A stretch of 9,967 nucleotides of DNA from NCBI GenBank assembly GCA_900763885.1, contig CAAFLY010000002.1, forward strand, positions 1 to 9,967. Direction: 5' to 3'. The notes under the pieces are model-generated. The model did no database searches and was not told the origin of the DNA. It saw only the letters and a list, made by a program, of their open reading frames with translations. Origin of the DNA: Clostridia bacterium (GTDB lineage Bacteria > Bacillota > Clostridia > Oscillospirales > CAG-272). Positions within the stretch are counted from its first letter, which is position 1; each line of letters begins with the position of its first letter. The position numbers and the translations under genes were made by a program. Of the stretch, positions 1 to 7,220 are shown in pieces.

Positions 1-40
1 ACCATCCTTGCGGTTTTGTGGGCAGGGATTGATTTTTGGT

Positions 41-580
41 TTATTTGCCGCCGTTTTTGGTGTCTGTCTGCGCGGCGGTCGTCTGCTTTTCCAGCTCCTC
101 GATTTTGCGAAGCAGATGCTTTTCGTTTTCGAGAATCCGGTCGAGTTTCTTGTGGAGATCGTCGATGATCAGCTCGTTTTTCAGGTTGACCAGATAGTCA
201 TTTTCCGCACGCTGACGGTCCTTTGCCTCCTGCCGATTCTGACTCATCATGATGAGCGGCGCCTGGATCGCGGCAATACACGACAGCACGAGGTTCAGAA
301 GCACAAACGGATACGCGTCAAAGGCACGCACGGCAAGCAGCAGGTTGATGATCATCCATATGACCATCAGCGCGATAAAGCTGAAAATGAACGCCCAGCT
401 TCCCGCAAACCGCGCTACCGTATCCGCCGCCTTTTGCCCGAAGGTTTCCGGCTTATCGTTGTCCCGCACCGTGACCTTAGTGTCGATCAGCTGCTCGACC
501 AGCTCCTCATCCGTGAATTCCCGATCGGTGTTTTTCAAAAGCTCCTTAACGATTTTTTGTCTTTCGCTTTGTGTTTTCAT
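41..580 (-). CDS. DUF1003 family membrane protein
   Basis: This 179-residue protein matches the DUF1003 family, whose biochemical function is unknown. Two membrane segments are visible (about residues 60-82 and 90-112). The family signature runs from the FAGSW block near residue 58 through the FDAYPF and LLNLVLSCIAAIQAP stretch and the MMSQNRQ/KDR block to about residue 139. The C-terminal part (about 140-168) is charged and heptad-like, so it is probably a coiled coil on the cytoplasmic side. The start is the ATG at 580, 3 nt after the stop of the upstream GH2 gene. Its weak AGGG ribosome binding site lies inside the last codons of that gene, which suggests translational coupling. The sequence supports family membership well; a role in the membrane or envelope is inference. 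No terminator is visible in the 40 bases after its stop. Confidence 0.93.
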   Translation of the reverse strand: MKTQSERQKIVKELLKNTDREFTDEELVEQLIDTKVTVRDNDKPETFGQKAADTVARFAGSWAFIFSFIALMVIWMIINLLLAVRAFDAYPFVLLNLVLSCIAAIQAPLIMMSQNRQEAKDRQRAENDYLVNLKNELIIDDLHKKLDRILENEKHLLRKIEELEKQTTAAQTDTKNGGK

Positions 581-583
581 CGT

Positions 584-2881
584 TTAACCCTGTAGTTTTT
601 CCAGTAATGTGAGATAGTAATCATAATCGATGGTCCGGATGTTCGCGAAATAGTGGTTCATGCCGCCCTCGTTCCCGTCGTCCCACCGAATGATGTAATA
701 CCGTTTTTCATCCGTCGCAGGCAGCGTGTGGATCATCGTGCTTGTGTCGGATTTCGCGTGTGCCGTGCCTTCCGCGAGGATCCTTCCGCAGTCGTCCTCA
801 ATGGTGTAGCGGAATGTCTTGTCCTCACGCGTATCGTTGACGGCATAGAGACACAGAGATCCGTCGTGCGGCTCGTCGAACATCAGGCAGAACGGCTTTT
901 GCGACCGCTTGATGTAGTGGTACGCGAGCTTCTTATCGCCATAGTAGTCCACCACCGCGTCGGAGATTTGCGGCCAACCGTCGATGAGGTTCCACCAGAT
1001 GATCCCGGTGCGCCGCCACTTCGACAGACGGAACCGCTCGATGAAGTACTTCTTTGCCTCCGCCTGTGAGATCTGGCTGGCACGAGAGAAGCTTTCGAGA
1101 TCCGCCGTTGCCTTGCCGTCCTTTCCGAACAGCGTTTCCACCTGACTCCACATCAGTCGGATCCGGTACGAGAACGGATCGGTGTGATCGGCAACCATGC
1201 ACGCGGCGTGGCAAAGCCAGTATTTGTCGTCCAGACACGGCCACAGATGATCGGCGGGGATGTATTTCGCCAGCGATTCCGGGGAAGGACAGCCATGGTA
1301 TCCGGTCTCGGACGTAAAATGGCAGACGGTGTTCCGGTAGTAATCGCCTTTGAAGTAGTCGCGCGGTCCCCAGAGATGATCCTCGGAGGTCGGCTCCTTT
1401 GTCCGGACCGCTTCCGCGTCCATATATGGCGAGGACGGCAGATACGGGCGCGTGTAGTCGAGATTGCGGATCGCCTCGGGGAGAATCTTCCGCGTGATCA
1501 GATTTTCGTTCGGATCGCGGATCTCACCGCCCCAGACCGTCGCCGCGTCGCATTCGTTGTCGCCCGCCCACAGCACAATGGACGGATGATGGCGCAGCAG
1601 CTTCACAATGGTCTCCGCTTCGATTTTGAACGCGTCGGCAAGAACGTCGTCCTGTGGATACAGCGCGCAGGCCATGGCGAAATCCTGCCAGACCATGATC
1701 CCGTTCTGGTCGCAGAAATCGTAGAATATCTCGTTTTCATACACATTTCCGCCCCAGCACCGGACGATGTTGCAGCCGATGTCGGACAGCATGGGCAGGA
1801 TCCGCGGCAGACGCTCCTCGTCCCGGGAATGATACGCGTCTACAGGTACCCAGTTGGAGCCCATCGCAAAGATCCGCTTGCCGTTTACGAGGAAGCAGAA
1901 CTCTCCCTTGCCCTCCGCGTTTGTTGTACTGGTACGGTCGAGCTGTACGGTACGGATACCGGTGTCGTTTTCCCAGACGTGGATCGGTTCTCCGCGATAA
2001 TATAGCTCCGCCGTGATGTGGTAGAGGTTTGCGTCTCCGTAATTGTGCGGCCACCACAGCTTGGCGTTCGGCACATGGAGCGCGAATGTGGAGCCGGTAT
2101 GCCACAGCGTCCGTTCCGCCGTGAAGGTGCCATCGCCACAGGTCCCGGTGATCTTCAGACGATAGTCCCGGATGTCGCCGCGCGCGATGTGGCAATTGCA
2201 GCAGCATTTCAGCAGCGCGCCGTTGCCGTCGATACGGGTGGTCTGGAAGAAGACGTCCTTGATATACGCATCCGGGCGGCTTTCGATGTAGATATGGCGC
2301 CAGATCCCCATGCTGACCGCGCGGCACATGATGTCCCAGCCGTACATATGGGGCGCTTTCCGGGTGTACAGGGAGTCAAAGGAGTAGGGCTGCGCCTGGG
2401 AGAACACCGGAATGTCGTATTCCCGCGCTTGGATCGTGGCGGAGGTGAAGCGGATGAGAAGCTCATGGGTTCCCCTGGTCAGTCCATGGAGCGTAAATTC
2501 GTGGGGAATGAGCATATTGGCGCTTTTCCCGATCTGTTTGCCGTCCAGGAAAATGTCCGCGTAGCAGTCCAATCCCTCGCACACCAGCACCGGGGATACA
2601 GACGCGTCGCCGTCCCAAACAAAGGTGCGGTAGTAGACGGCGTCCATATTTTCGCAGTCGTAGAGCCTATACACGTTGTCTCCGTAGAAGATCTCCGGGC
2701 ATTTCTGCGCGCGTTCCAGATCGAGTTCGAAATTGCCGGGCACCTTTGCCGGGATTTTCGTCATCGGCGCGGCGTCACAGGCAGCGGCATTTGTCCACGC
2801 GGGATCCATATCCCAATGGTAGCCATACGCGCACGTCCAGTCGCCATCCAGCGTGAGACGGCGCAGGTGGTTCTGTTTCAT
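584..2881 (-). CDS. Glycoside hydrolase family 2, beta-mannosidase-like
   Basis: A 765-residue GH2 enzyme that probably removes terminal beta-mannose from oligosaccharides such as mannan fragments or N-glycan cores. The N-terminal jelly-roll sugar-binding domain (about 1-200) is followed by Ig-like beta domains and the TIM barrel from about residue 335. Family motifs include WVPVDAY (344-350), the NIVRCWGGNVYE block (371-382), and WQDFAMACALYP (398-409). The predicted acid/base is E443 in WAGDNE; the predicted nucleophile is E525 in FTSETG. No signal peptide is seen, so it should act in the cytoplasm on imported oligosaccharides. The frame is open 74 codons further upstream, but the ATG at 2881 is chosen because GGAGGA sits 6 nt before it and the promoter -10 lies inside the extended frame. 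Length is slightly below the usual 800-850 residues of beta-mannosidases. Another GH2 specificity (for example endo-beta-mannosidase) is possible. Confidence 0.93.
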   Translation of the reverse strand: MKQNHLRRLTLDGDWTCAYGYHWDMDPAWTNAAACDAAPMTKIPAKVPGNFELDLERAQKCPEIFYGDNVYRLYDCENMDAVYYRTFVWDGDASVSPVLVCEGLDCYADIFLDGKQIGKSANMLIPHEFTLHGLTRGTHELLIRFTSATIQAREYDIPVFSQAQPYSFDSLYTRKAPHMYGWDIMCRAVSMGIWRHIYIESRPDAYIKDVFFQTTRIDGNGALLKCCCNCHIARGDIRDYRLKITGTCGDGTFTAERTLWHTGSTFALHVPNAKLWWPHNYGDANLYHITAELYYRGEPIHVWENDTGIRTVQLDRTSTTNAEGKGEFCFLVNGKRIFAMGSNWVPVDAYHSRDEERLPRILPMLSDIGCNIVRCWGGNVYENEIFYDFCDQNGIMVWQDFAMACALYPQDDVLADAFKIEAETIVKLLRHHPSIVLWAGDNECDAATVWGGEIRDPNENLITRKILPEAIRNLDYTRPYLPSSPYMDAEAVRTKEPTSEDHLWGPRDYFKGDYYRNTVCHFTSETGYHGCPSPESLAKYIPADHLWPCLDDKYWLCHAACMVADHTDPFSYRIRLMWSQVETLFGKDGKATADLESFSRASQISQAEAKKYFIERFRLSKWRRTGIIWWNLIDGWPQISDAVVDYYGDKKLAYHYIKRSQKPFCLMFDEPHDGSLCLYAVNDTREDKTFRYTIEDDCGRILAEGTAHAKSDTSTMIHTLPATDEKRYYIIRWDDGNEGGMNHYFANIRTIDYDYYLTLLEKLQG

Positions 2882-2887
2882 GAGGGT

Positions 2888-2893
2888 TCCTCC
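2888..2893 (-). promoter_or_regulatory. Ribosome binding site deciding the GH2 start
   Basis: GGAGGA on the minus strand lies 6 nt before the ATG at 2881. It fixes the start against the longer open frame that reaches 3103. Confidence 0.85.
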
Positions 2894-2940
2894 GTTTTTT
2901 TGAAAAATAGGCTTGCTTAGGATGCGTTGAAGCCATCGCG

Positions 2941-2987
2941 TTTTTGTGTCAAATAGAGATGGATCCACGCGCTTTTTGACGCAAAAA
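2941..2987. promoter_or_regulatory. Pair of interrupted palindromes, candidate operators for the GH2 gene
   Basis: Two copies of the pattern TTTTTG-N3-CAAA lie in the GH2 leader. The copy at 2973-2987 is a perfect 6-3-6 inverted repeat. The copy at 2941-2955 has one mismatch in its right arm. Both are preceded by CGCG on the plus strand. Their centres (2948 and 2980) are 32 bp apart, close to three helical turns, and both lie downstream of the predicted transcription start. This arrangement suits a dimeric repressor; the regulator family cannot be told from the sequence. Confidence 0.45.
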
Positions 2988-3011
2988 CAGCCTAAAGCCA
3001 GCGTTTTCTTT

Positions 3012-3040
3012 AGTATACCAAATACACCCGCCTGTGTCAA
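3012..3040 (-). promoter_or_regulatory. Sigma-A promoter for GH2-DUF1003
   Basis: On the minus strand, a perfect TTGACA -35 (3035-3040) and TATACT -10 (3012-3017) are separated by 17 bp, and the -10 is preceded by TGG (extended -10). The predicted start is near 3005, giving a leader of about 124 nt. Nothing else in the leader looks like a gene. Confidence 0.85.
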
Positions 3041-3118
3041 GAGAATTTGGATGTTTTTGGCAATGAAAAGGGATATTGAGGAATGAATTTTTCGACAGAG
3101 CATCTCCGAACGGGAGAA

Positions 3119-3135
3119 TTTACAGCCTGTTTACA
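3119..3135 (-). promoter_or_regulatory. WalR/PhoP-type direct-repeat box upstream of the LTA-synthase-like gene
   Basis: Read on the minus strand this is TGTAAA-CAGGC-TGTAAA, an exact match to the published WalR (YycF) consensus TGTWAH-N5-TGTWAH. Read on the plus strand, TTTACA-N5-TTTACA also resembles a PhoP half-box pair. It ends 8 bp before the -35 of the downstream promoter. The match is seen directly; binding is inference, and short motifs do occur by chance. Confidence 0.45.
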
Positions 3136-3143
3136 GCTTCCGG

Positions 3144-3172
3144 TTGCAATTCCCGCGTTTTTTCTATACAAT
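3144..3172 (+). promoter_or_regulatory. Sigma-A promoter for the LTA-synthase-like gene
   Basis: TTGCAA (3144-3149) and TACAAT (3167-3172) are spaced by 17 bp. The predicted start near 3179 leaves a leader of about 30 nt before the ATG at 3210. Confidence 0.75.
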
Positions 3173-3209
3173 ACCATATTATATATTCTGGCAAACCGGA
3201 GAATGTACC

Positions 3210-5213
3210 ATGCGTAAATCCATACGACCCTCCTTGTATCTGTTGTTGATCGCCGCTCTTTTGACGGTGGCGACGGAGTGTCTCAACACAAAATCCGTAA
3301 TTGGCGGCATCTTATTTCCGGCACAGCATCCGTACGCGTTTCTTGTGAATGTGCTTTTGCTGTGGTCGGTGTACTCTGTGTGTCTGCTTTTTCGCCGCAG
3401 AGCGTTTGTGTTCGGCTGTGTTTTCATTTTGAGTATGGGATTGGCGGTCGCGAACTGTGTGGTCCAATGCTGCCGGACGACACCGCTTGCCGCTATCGAT
3501 TTCAGCATTCTTCGCTCCATGTTTATGGTGCTGCCGAAATATATGAAGCTTTGGCAGATTCTCGCGATCGCCGCTGCTTTGGCTGGCTGTGTGCTTTTTC
3601 TTGCGCTTCTGTTCAGGAAAAGCAAACGGTATCCCCGCCAACTGCTTTCCGCGGTCATCTGTGTCCTTATCCCGCCCCTCTGCTTCGGTGTTCTCTTTGC
3701 AATCGGCGAGAAAAACGGAATTCTGCCGGAGCGCATTTCCGCACTTTCGCAGGATTATCGCGCCTATGGCTTCCCCTATGCGTTTACAATGAGCATGTTT
3801 GATCGCGGTATCGACAAACCGGACGCGTATTCGCCGGAAAAGATGGATGCGATCCATGAAAAGCTGGAATCCTCCACGCCATCCGCGGAAGATAACAAGG
3901 CAGCGGAGACGGAGGATGCCACTGCGTCCGTCGCGGGGACAAAACCGAATGTGATCGTCTTGCAGCTGGAATCCTTTATCGACGTGAACCGTATGGAGGG
4001 GTATTCCTTTTCGGAGGATCCGTTGCCTTGTTTTGGCAGATTGAAGGAAACATGTCCTTCCGGGTATCTGACCGTTCCTTCTCTGGGCGGAGGGACGGCA
4101 AACACGGAATTTGAGGTGCTGACCGGGATGTGTCTGTCCTATTTCGGCGCGGGAGAGTACCCGTATAAGACGTGTCTGCAGGAGACAACGTGCGAATCGA
4201 TGGCATATCTGCTCCGCAATGCCGGATACACGACGCACGCCATACACGACAATACGGCGACCTTTTATGACCGTAACCGGATTTACCCCCATCTTGGCTT
4301 CGACACGTTCACGCCGATCGAATATATGGAAAATGTAACGTATAACGAACTGGGATGGGCAGAGGACAAGGTGCTTCTCGGCGCGATCACGGAAGCTCTC
4401 GACAGCACTGCCGGAGAGGATTTTATCTTTGCGGTATCGGTACAGCCGCACGGGAAATACCCGACAGATTATGTACCTGCCGCAAATGACATTACATACA
4501 CATCGCCGGAGCCATTGACGGCGGAGGAAGAAGCGGCGCTGACCTATTATATCCGCGAGATTCATGCTGTGGATCTGTTTCTGGAAGCGCTGACGGACAT
4601 GTTGTCCGCGCGGCAGGAAGATACGATCCTTGTCGTATACGGGGATCACCTGCCGAGCCTTACCGCGGTGGAGGATTGCTTCACGGAGGAGGGAGTGTTC
4701 CAGACGGAATATGTGATCTGGTCAAATCGGGATACGGGATTGGCGTCGGACGATGAGGACCTGACCGCGTATCAGCTCTCCGCGAAGATATTGCCGCTAT
4801 GCGGTGTCGACGATGGGATGATCCCGCGGCTCCATCGCGGTTATCGAGGAACGGAGCAATATGACGCGATGCTGGAAATGGTGGAATATGACATGCTATA
4901 CGGCAAGCGGATTCTCTATGATGGCAAGAACCCGTATCCGGAGACGGAGATGCGTTTTGGCGTGCGGAACAATTCCTATACGGCACAGCGCATGGAGGAC
5001 GGGTCGCTTGTGATCACTGCAGCGGAGAACAGTCTTCTCAACGAATGGACGTATGTTTCCTGCAACGGTTGGCGCTGTGTAGGAATATGGGACGGCGCGG
5101 ATACCATCACGGTGGCACAGAAGGAGGTACCACCAATCCTGGACGTGGTGACGATCTCCCAGATTGCGGATGACGGCACAATACTTGGTGAGACAACGGC
5201 GGAAATTTCATAA
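3210..5213 (+). CDS. LTA synthase family membrane phosphoglycerol transferase-like protein
   Basis: A 667-residue membrane enzyme of the LtaS/sulfatase-fold family. Known members move glycerol phosphate from phosphatidylglycerol onto a growing lipoteichoic acid chain or related acceptor outside the cell. Five membrane segments are seen (about 7-25, 40-60, 66-86, 113-134, 144-165), then a linker rich in Glu, Ala and Ser (about 220-243) and the extracellular catalytic domain. Likely metal and catalytic residues are E254 (VLQLES), nucleophile T296 (GGGTANTE), H414 (QPHGKYP) and D479/H480 (VYGDH), matching the LtaS layout. About 85 residues after residue 583 form an extra C-terminal part, apparently a small beta domain. 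The start is the ATG at 3210, with GGAG 8 nt upstream; a TTG at 3144 in the same frame lies in the promoter -35. The exact acceptor is unknown, and it need not be the main LTA polymerase. Confidence 0.92.
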   Translation: MRKSIRPSLYLLLIAALLTVATECLNTKSVIGGILFPAQHPYAFLVNVLLLWSVYSVCLLFRRRAFVFGCVFILSMGLAVANCVVQCCRTTPLAAIDFSILRSMFMVLPKYMKLWQILAIAAALAGCVLFLALLFRKSKRYPRQLLSAVICVLIPPLCFGVLFAIGEKNGILPERISALSQDYRAYGFPYAFTMSMFDRGIDKPDAYSPEKMDAIHEKLESSTPSAEDNKAAETEDATASVAGTKPNVIVLQLESFIDVNRMEGYSFSEDPLPCFGRLKETCPSGYLTVPSLGGGTANTEFEVLTGMCLSYFGAGEYPYKTCLQETTCESMAYLLRNAGYTTHAIHDNTATFYDRNRIYPHLGFDTFTPIEYMENVTYNELGWAEDKVLLGAITEALDSTAGEDFIFAVSVQPHGKYPTDYVPAANDITYTSPEPLTAEEEAALTYYIREIHAVDLFLEALTDMLSARQEDTILVVYGDHLPSLTAVEDCFTEEGVFQTEYVIWSNRDTGLASDDEDLTAYQLSAKILPLCGVDDGMIPRLHRGYRGTEQYDAMLEMVEYDMLYGKRILYDGKNPYPETEMRFGVRNNSYTAQRMEDGSLVITAAENSLLNEWTYVSCNGWRCVGIWDGADTITVAQKEVPPILDVVTISQIADDGTILGETTAEIS

Positions 5214-5234
5214 GGACGCGCTGTATCCATCGGG

Positions 5235-5249
5235 CTTTCGCGCCGAAAG
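5235..5249 (+). other. Small hairpin after the LTA-synthase-like gene
   Basis: CTTTCG-CGC-CGAAAG is a perfect 6-bp inverted repeat 22 nt after the stop codon. It lacks a following T-run, so it is not a convincing intrinsic terminator. Some read-through into the next gene is therefore possible. Confidence 0.35.
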
Positions 5250-5320
5250 ATTGGGATGCAGGCGTATTTGGCGAAAAAAAGCCGCAAATCATCACATCCT
5301 CAGCTTTTTCTAATCGCTTT

Positions 5321-5353
5321 TTTATCGATTTATCGACGCAAGTGTGGTATACT
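5321..5353 (+). promoter_or_regulatory. Extended -10 promoter of the AI-2E-family gene with a repeat over the -35
   Basis: TATACT (5348-5353) is preceded by TGG, an extended -10. The -35 position has no good match. Instead it carries a tandem repeat of TTTATCGA (5321-5336), which also contains the inverted repeat TCGAT-TT-ATCGA. A weak -35 overlapped by a repeat suits control by a DNA-binding protein; this is inference. Confidence 0.55.
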
Positions 5354-5396
5354 CTATGGGGTAGAACCAAAGCATATCGGACAACGGAGGCAATCT

Positions 5397-6575
5397 ATGA
5401 AACCCACAAAAGAAACCATGAAGATCCTCATTTCAACAGTCGTGCTCCTGTCGTTTGTCCTCTGGGCACTCTTTCACCTCGAGACGATTGGCGGTTTTTT
5501 CGCGCACATTTTCGTGATCCTGTCTCCGGTGCTGGCGGGGCTTTGTCTGGCGTTTGTGATCAATGAGCTGCTCTCGCCGCTGGAGACGCTCTGGGGATGG
5601 ATTTCCAAACGATTGCGGCGCGGGAAACCGAATGGGAGAATCGAGAAAAAGGTACGCCGCCCGATCTGTCTCACGGTGTGCTATCTGCTGGTGATCGGGA
5701 TCGTCGCCGCCATCAGCCTGATCGTGATTCCGGAGATGGAGCGGACCGTCGGGCAGATCGGGGAATCGCTGCCAGCCTACGCCGCGCAGATCGAGGGGTG
5801 GAAGGAGGCGCTGGACACGTTGTGTGCCCGCCATTCCATCACGCTGCCGGATCTGACCATCGATTTCACGGAGGTTGGCCAGAAGATCATCAATTATCTC
5901 ACAAGCACCGAAAACGCGATTCTGTCACGGACATTAACCGCCACCACGTCGCTCATCAGCGGGATCGTCAACGGCTGTCTCGCGTTGGTGTTCTCGATCT
6001 ACGTCCTCGCGCAGAAGGAGACGATCGGCAGCCACACGGACCGGATCCTATACGCGCTGTTTCCCGAAAAGGTATACGCGCGGATCACGTCCCTCACCCA
6101 TCTGACTGCCAAAACGTTTTCGAATTTCATCACCGGACAGCTCTTGGAGGCGGTGATCATCGGCGCGCTCTGCTTCATTGGAATGACCATTTTCCGGATG
6201 CCATACGCCGCGCCCATCGCGGTCCTGGTCGGATTCACGGCGCTCATTCCCGTGTTCGGCGCCTTCATCGGGACCGGAATCGGCGCGTTTCTGATCCTGT
6301 TCAACGATCCCATCAAGGCTCTGTGGTTCATTCTGTTCATCATTGTCCTGCAGCAGGTCGAAGGCAACCTCATCTATCCGAAGGTCGTCGGCAAATCGGT
6401 CGGACTGCCGGGGATCTGGGTGCTGTTCGCTGTGACCGTCGGCGGTGCGGCATTCGGCTTTATCGGGATGCTCATCAGCGTACCGGTCTGCTCGGTGCTG
6501 TACACCCTGTGCGACACCTATATCCGCTGCCGTCTGCGGGATAAGGCGGAGGATAAGGGAAAAACGGAAGAATAA
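5397..6575 (+). CDS. AI-2E family transporter
   Basis: A 392-residue polytopic membrane protein of the AI-2E transporter family (PF01594). Members have been linked to autoinducer-2 export or to ion export, and the substrate here cannot be told. Membrane segments cluster at about 10-58 and 92-112; a soluble stretch rich in charged residues (about 113-180) follows, then a C-terminal membrane half (about 185-372). Family signatures in the C-terminal half include FSNFITGQLLEA (241-252), LIPVFGAFIGTGIGAF (283-298), and QQVEGNLIYPKVVGKSVGLP (319-338). The frame is open from 5256, but the ATG at 5397 is chosen because CGGAGG lies 6 nt upstream and the promoter -10 lies inside the longer frame. The length is slightly above the family norm of about 350. 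It follows the LTA-synthase-like gene by 183 bp and has its own promoter. Confidence 0.92.
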   Translation: MKPTKETMKILISTVVLLSFVLWALFHLETIGGFFAHIFVILSPVLAGLCLAFVINELLSPLETLWGWISKRLRRGKPNGRIEKKVRRPICLTVCYLLVIGIVAAISLIVIPEMERTVGQIGESLPAYAAQIEGWKEALDTLCARHSITLPDLTIDFTEVGQKIINYLTSTENAILSRTLTATTSLISGIVNGCLALVFSIYVLAQKETIGSHTDRILYALFPEKVYARITSLTHLTAKTFSNFITGQLLEAVIIGALCFIGMTIFRMPYAAPIAVLVGFTALIPVFGAFIGTGIGAFLILFNDPIKALWFILFIIVLQQVEGNLIYPKVVGKSVGLPGIWVLFAVTVGGAAFGFIGMLISVPVCSVLYTLCDTYIRCRLRDKAEDKGKTEE

Positions 6576-6581
6576 AAGAAT

Positions 6582-6622
6582 CGCCGCATCCATACCTGAT
6601 AAGGTACGGATACGGCGGTTTT
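6582..6622. terminator. Bidirectional intrinsic terminator between convergent genes
   Basis: A 15-bp stem (6582-6596 with 6603-6617) with a 6-nt loop sits between the AI-2E gene and the GNAT gene. On the plus strand it has two C-A mismatches and is followed by TTTT. On the minus strand both mismatches become G-U pairs, and the tail is T-rich (ATTCTTTTATT). It therefore fits the minus-strand GNAT transcript better but can serve both. Confidence 0.85.
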
Positions 6623-6636
6623 GCGTTGGGTTTGAT

Positions 6637-7134
6637 TTAAGAGCGCTCCGTGTGCGGGAAACGCCACATCACGAGAAAGTCCTCGATCACCCCGGTATAG
6701 GCGATTTCATCCTGGATCGTCTCCAGATACCGGAAGCCGGCCTTTTCGTAGGCTCTGACGGCTCTGTGGTTGCGTGCGGATACACGAAGCAGCACTCTGC
6801 CATGGTGGTCTTTCGCCCGACACAGCTCTGTGACACAGCGATCGACAAAGGCTGCTCCATATCCCTGACCGCAAAGCCACGGTGCCATGGACCAGCCGAC
6901 CCAGAGATCCGCCTCCTCATACTGACAGGCGACCTGGCCGAGTATCTGTCCGTCACACATCAGGCAGAACTGCTCGTTCCCCCATGTGGCTGTATCGAGC
7001 AGATAGTCGTTCGGCGTTCCCTTGAAGCTGTATGCGTCGTAGGGCGGTTCGTACTCCCACAGGGCGATGGCGTCCGCGGTTTCCCGGCAAAGCGGCTCCA
7101 GATGGCTATCCTTCATATGGATCTGATTTTTCAT
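6637..7134 (-). CDS. GNAT family N-acetyltransferase
   Basis: A 165-residue acetyltransferase of the GNAT fold, which transfers acetyl from acetyl-CoA to an amine; the substrate is unknown. The acetyl-CoA loop is seen at about 81-95 (MAPWLCGQGYGAAF), where a Cys (C88) replaces the usual Arg/Gln of the Q/R-x-x-G-x-G/A motif. The C-terminal signature is at about 117-134 (RVSARNHRAVRAYEKAGF). The early WEYEPPYDAY stretch is typical of a common Firmicutes subgroup. The ATG at 7134 is chosen because GGGAGGA lies 6 nt upstream; a GTG at 7191 in the same frame has no comparable site. The leader before it can form alternative hairpins and may encode a short peptide. It might act on a ribosomal protein, a small amine or a drug; the sequence does not decide. 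Confidence 0.9.
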   Translation of the reverse strand: MKNQIHMKDSHLEPLCRETADAIALWEYEPPYDAYSFKGTPNDYLLDTATWGNEQFCLMCDGQILGQVACQYEEADLWVGWSMAPWLCGQGYGAAFVDRCVTELCRAKDHHGRVLLRVSARNHRAVRAYEKAGFRYLETIQDEIAYTGVIEDFLVMWRFPHTERS

Positions 7135-7140
7135 TTTCTG

Positions 7141-7185
7141 TCCTCCCGATTGGATTGTCGGAGGGTCAGGAAGCGTGCACCCTCC
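7141..7185 (-). promoter_or_regulatory. Alternative hairpins in the GNAT leader (candidate attenuator)
   Basis: On the minus strand, GGAGGGT (7185-7179) pairs perfectly with ACCCTCC (7166-7160) across a 12-nt loop. The same CCTCC can instead pair with the GGAGG of the GNAT ribosome binding site (7146-7142), extended by GA/TC around a one-base bulge, with an 8-nt loop. The two structures exclude each other: the first frees the ribosome binding site and the second hides it. Confidence 0.45.
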
Positions 7186-7204
7186 ATACACGATTCGTTT
7201 TCAT
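7166..7204 (-). CDS. Possible 12-residue leader peptide before the GNAT gene
   Basis: A short frame reads MKTNRVWRVHAS and stops at TGA (7168-7166). It is preceded by AAAGGGTGAT, which resembles an extended ribosome binding site. Its codons 7-9 cover the upstream arm of the leader hairpin, and its stop codon abuts the shared arm. This is the usual geometry of a translational attenuator, but a frame this short can arise by chance. Confidence 0.35.
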   Translation of the reverse strand: MKTNRVWRVHAS

Positions 7205-7220
7205 AAAAAATCACCCTTTC

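Noticed and set aside
2882..3103. N-terminal extension of the GH2 gene by 74 residues
   Set aside because: It lacks a ribosome binding site, contains the promoter -10 and -35 within it, and does not look like a GH2 N-terminus. The ATG at 2881 has GGAGGA at proper spacing.
3144..3209. TTG start for the LTA-synthase-like gene
   Set aside because: The TTG is the first base triplet of the promoter -35, so it lies upstream of the transcript. The ATG at 3210 has a ribosome binding site.
3312..4649. 445-codon minus-strand open frame
   Set aside because: It is antisense to the catalytic and membrane parts of the LTA-synthase-like gene and shows no recognisable protein pattern.
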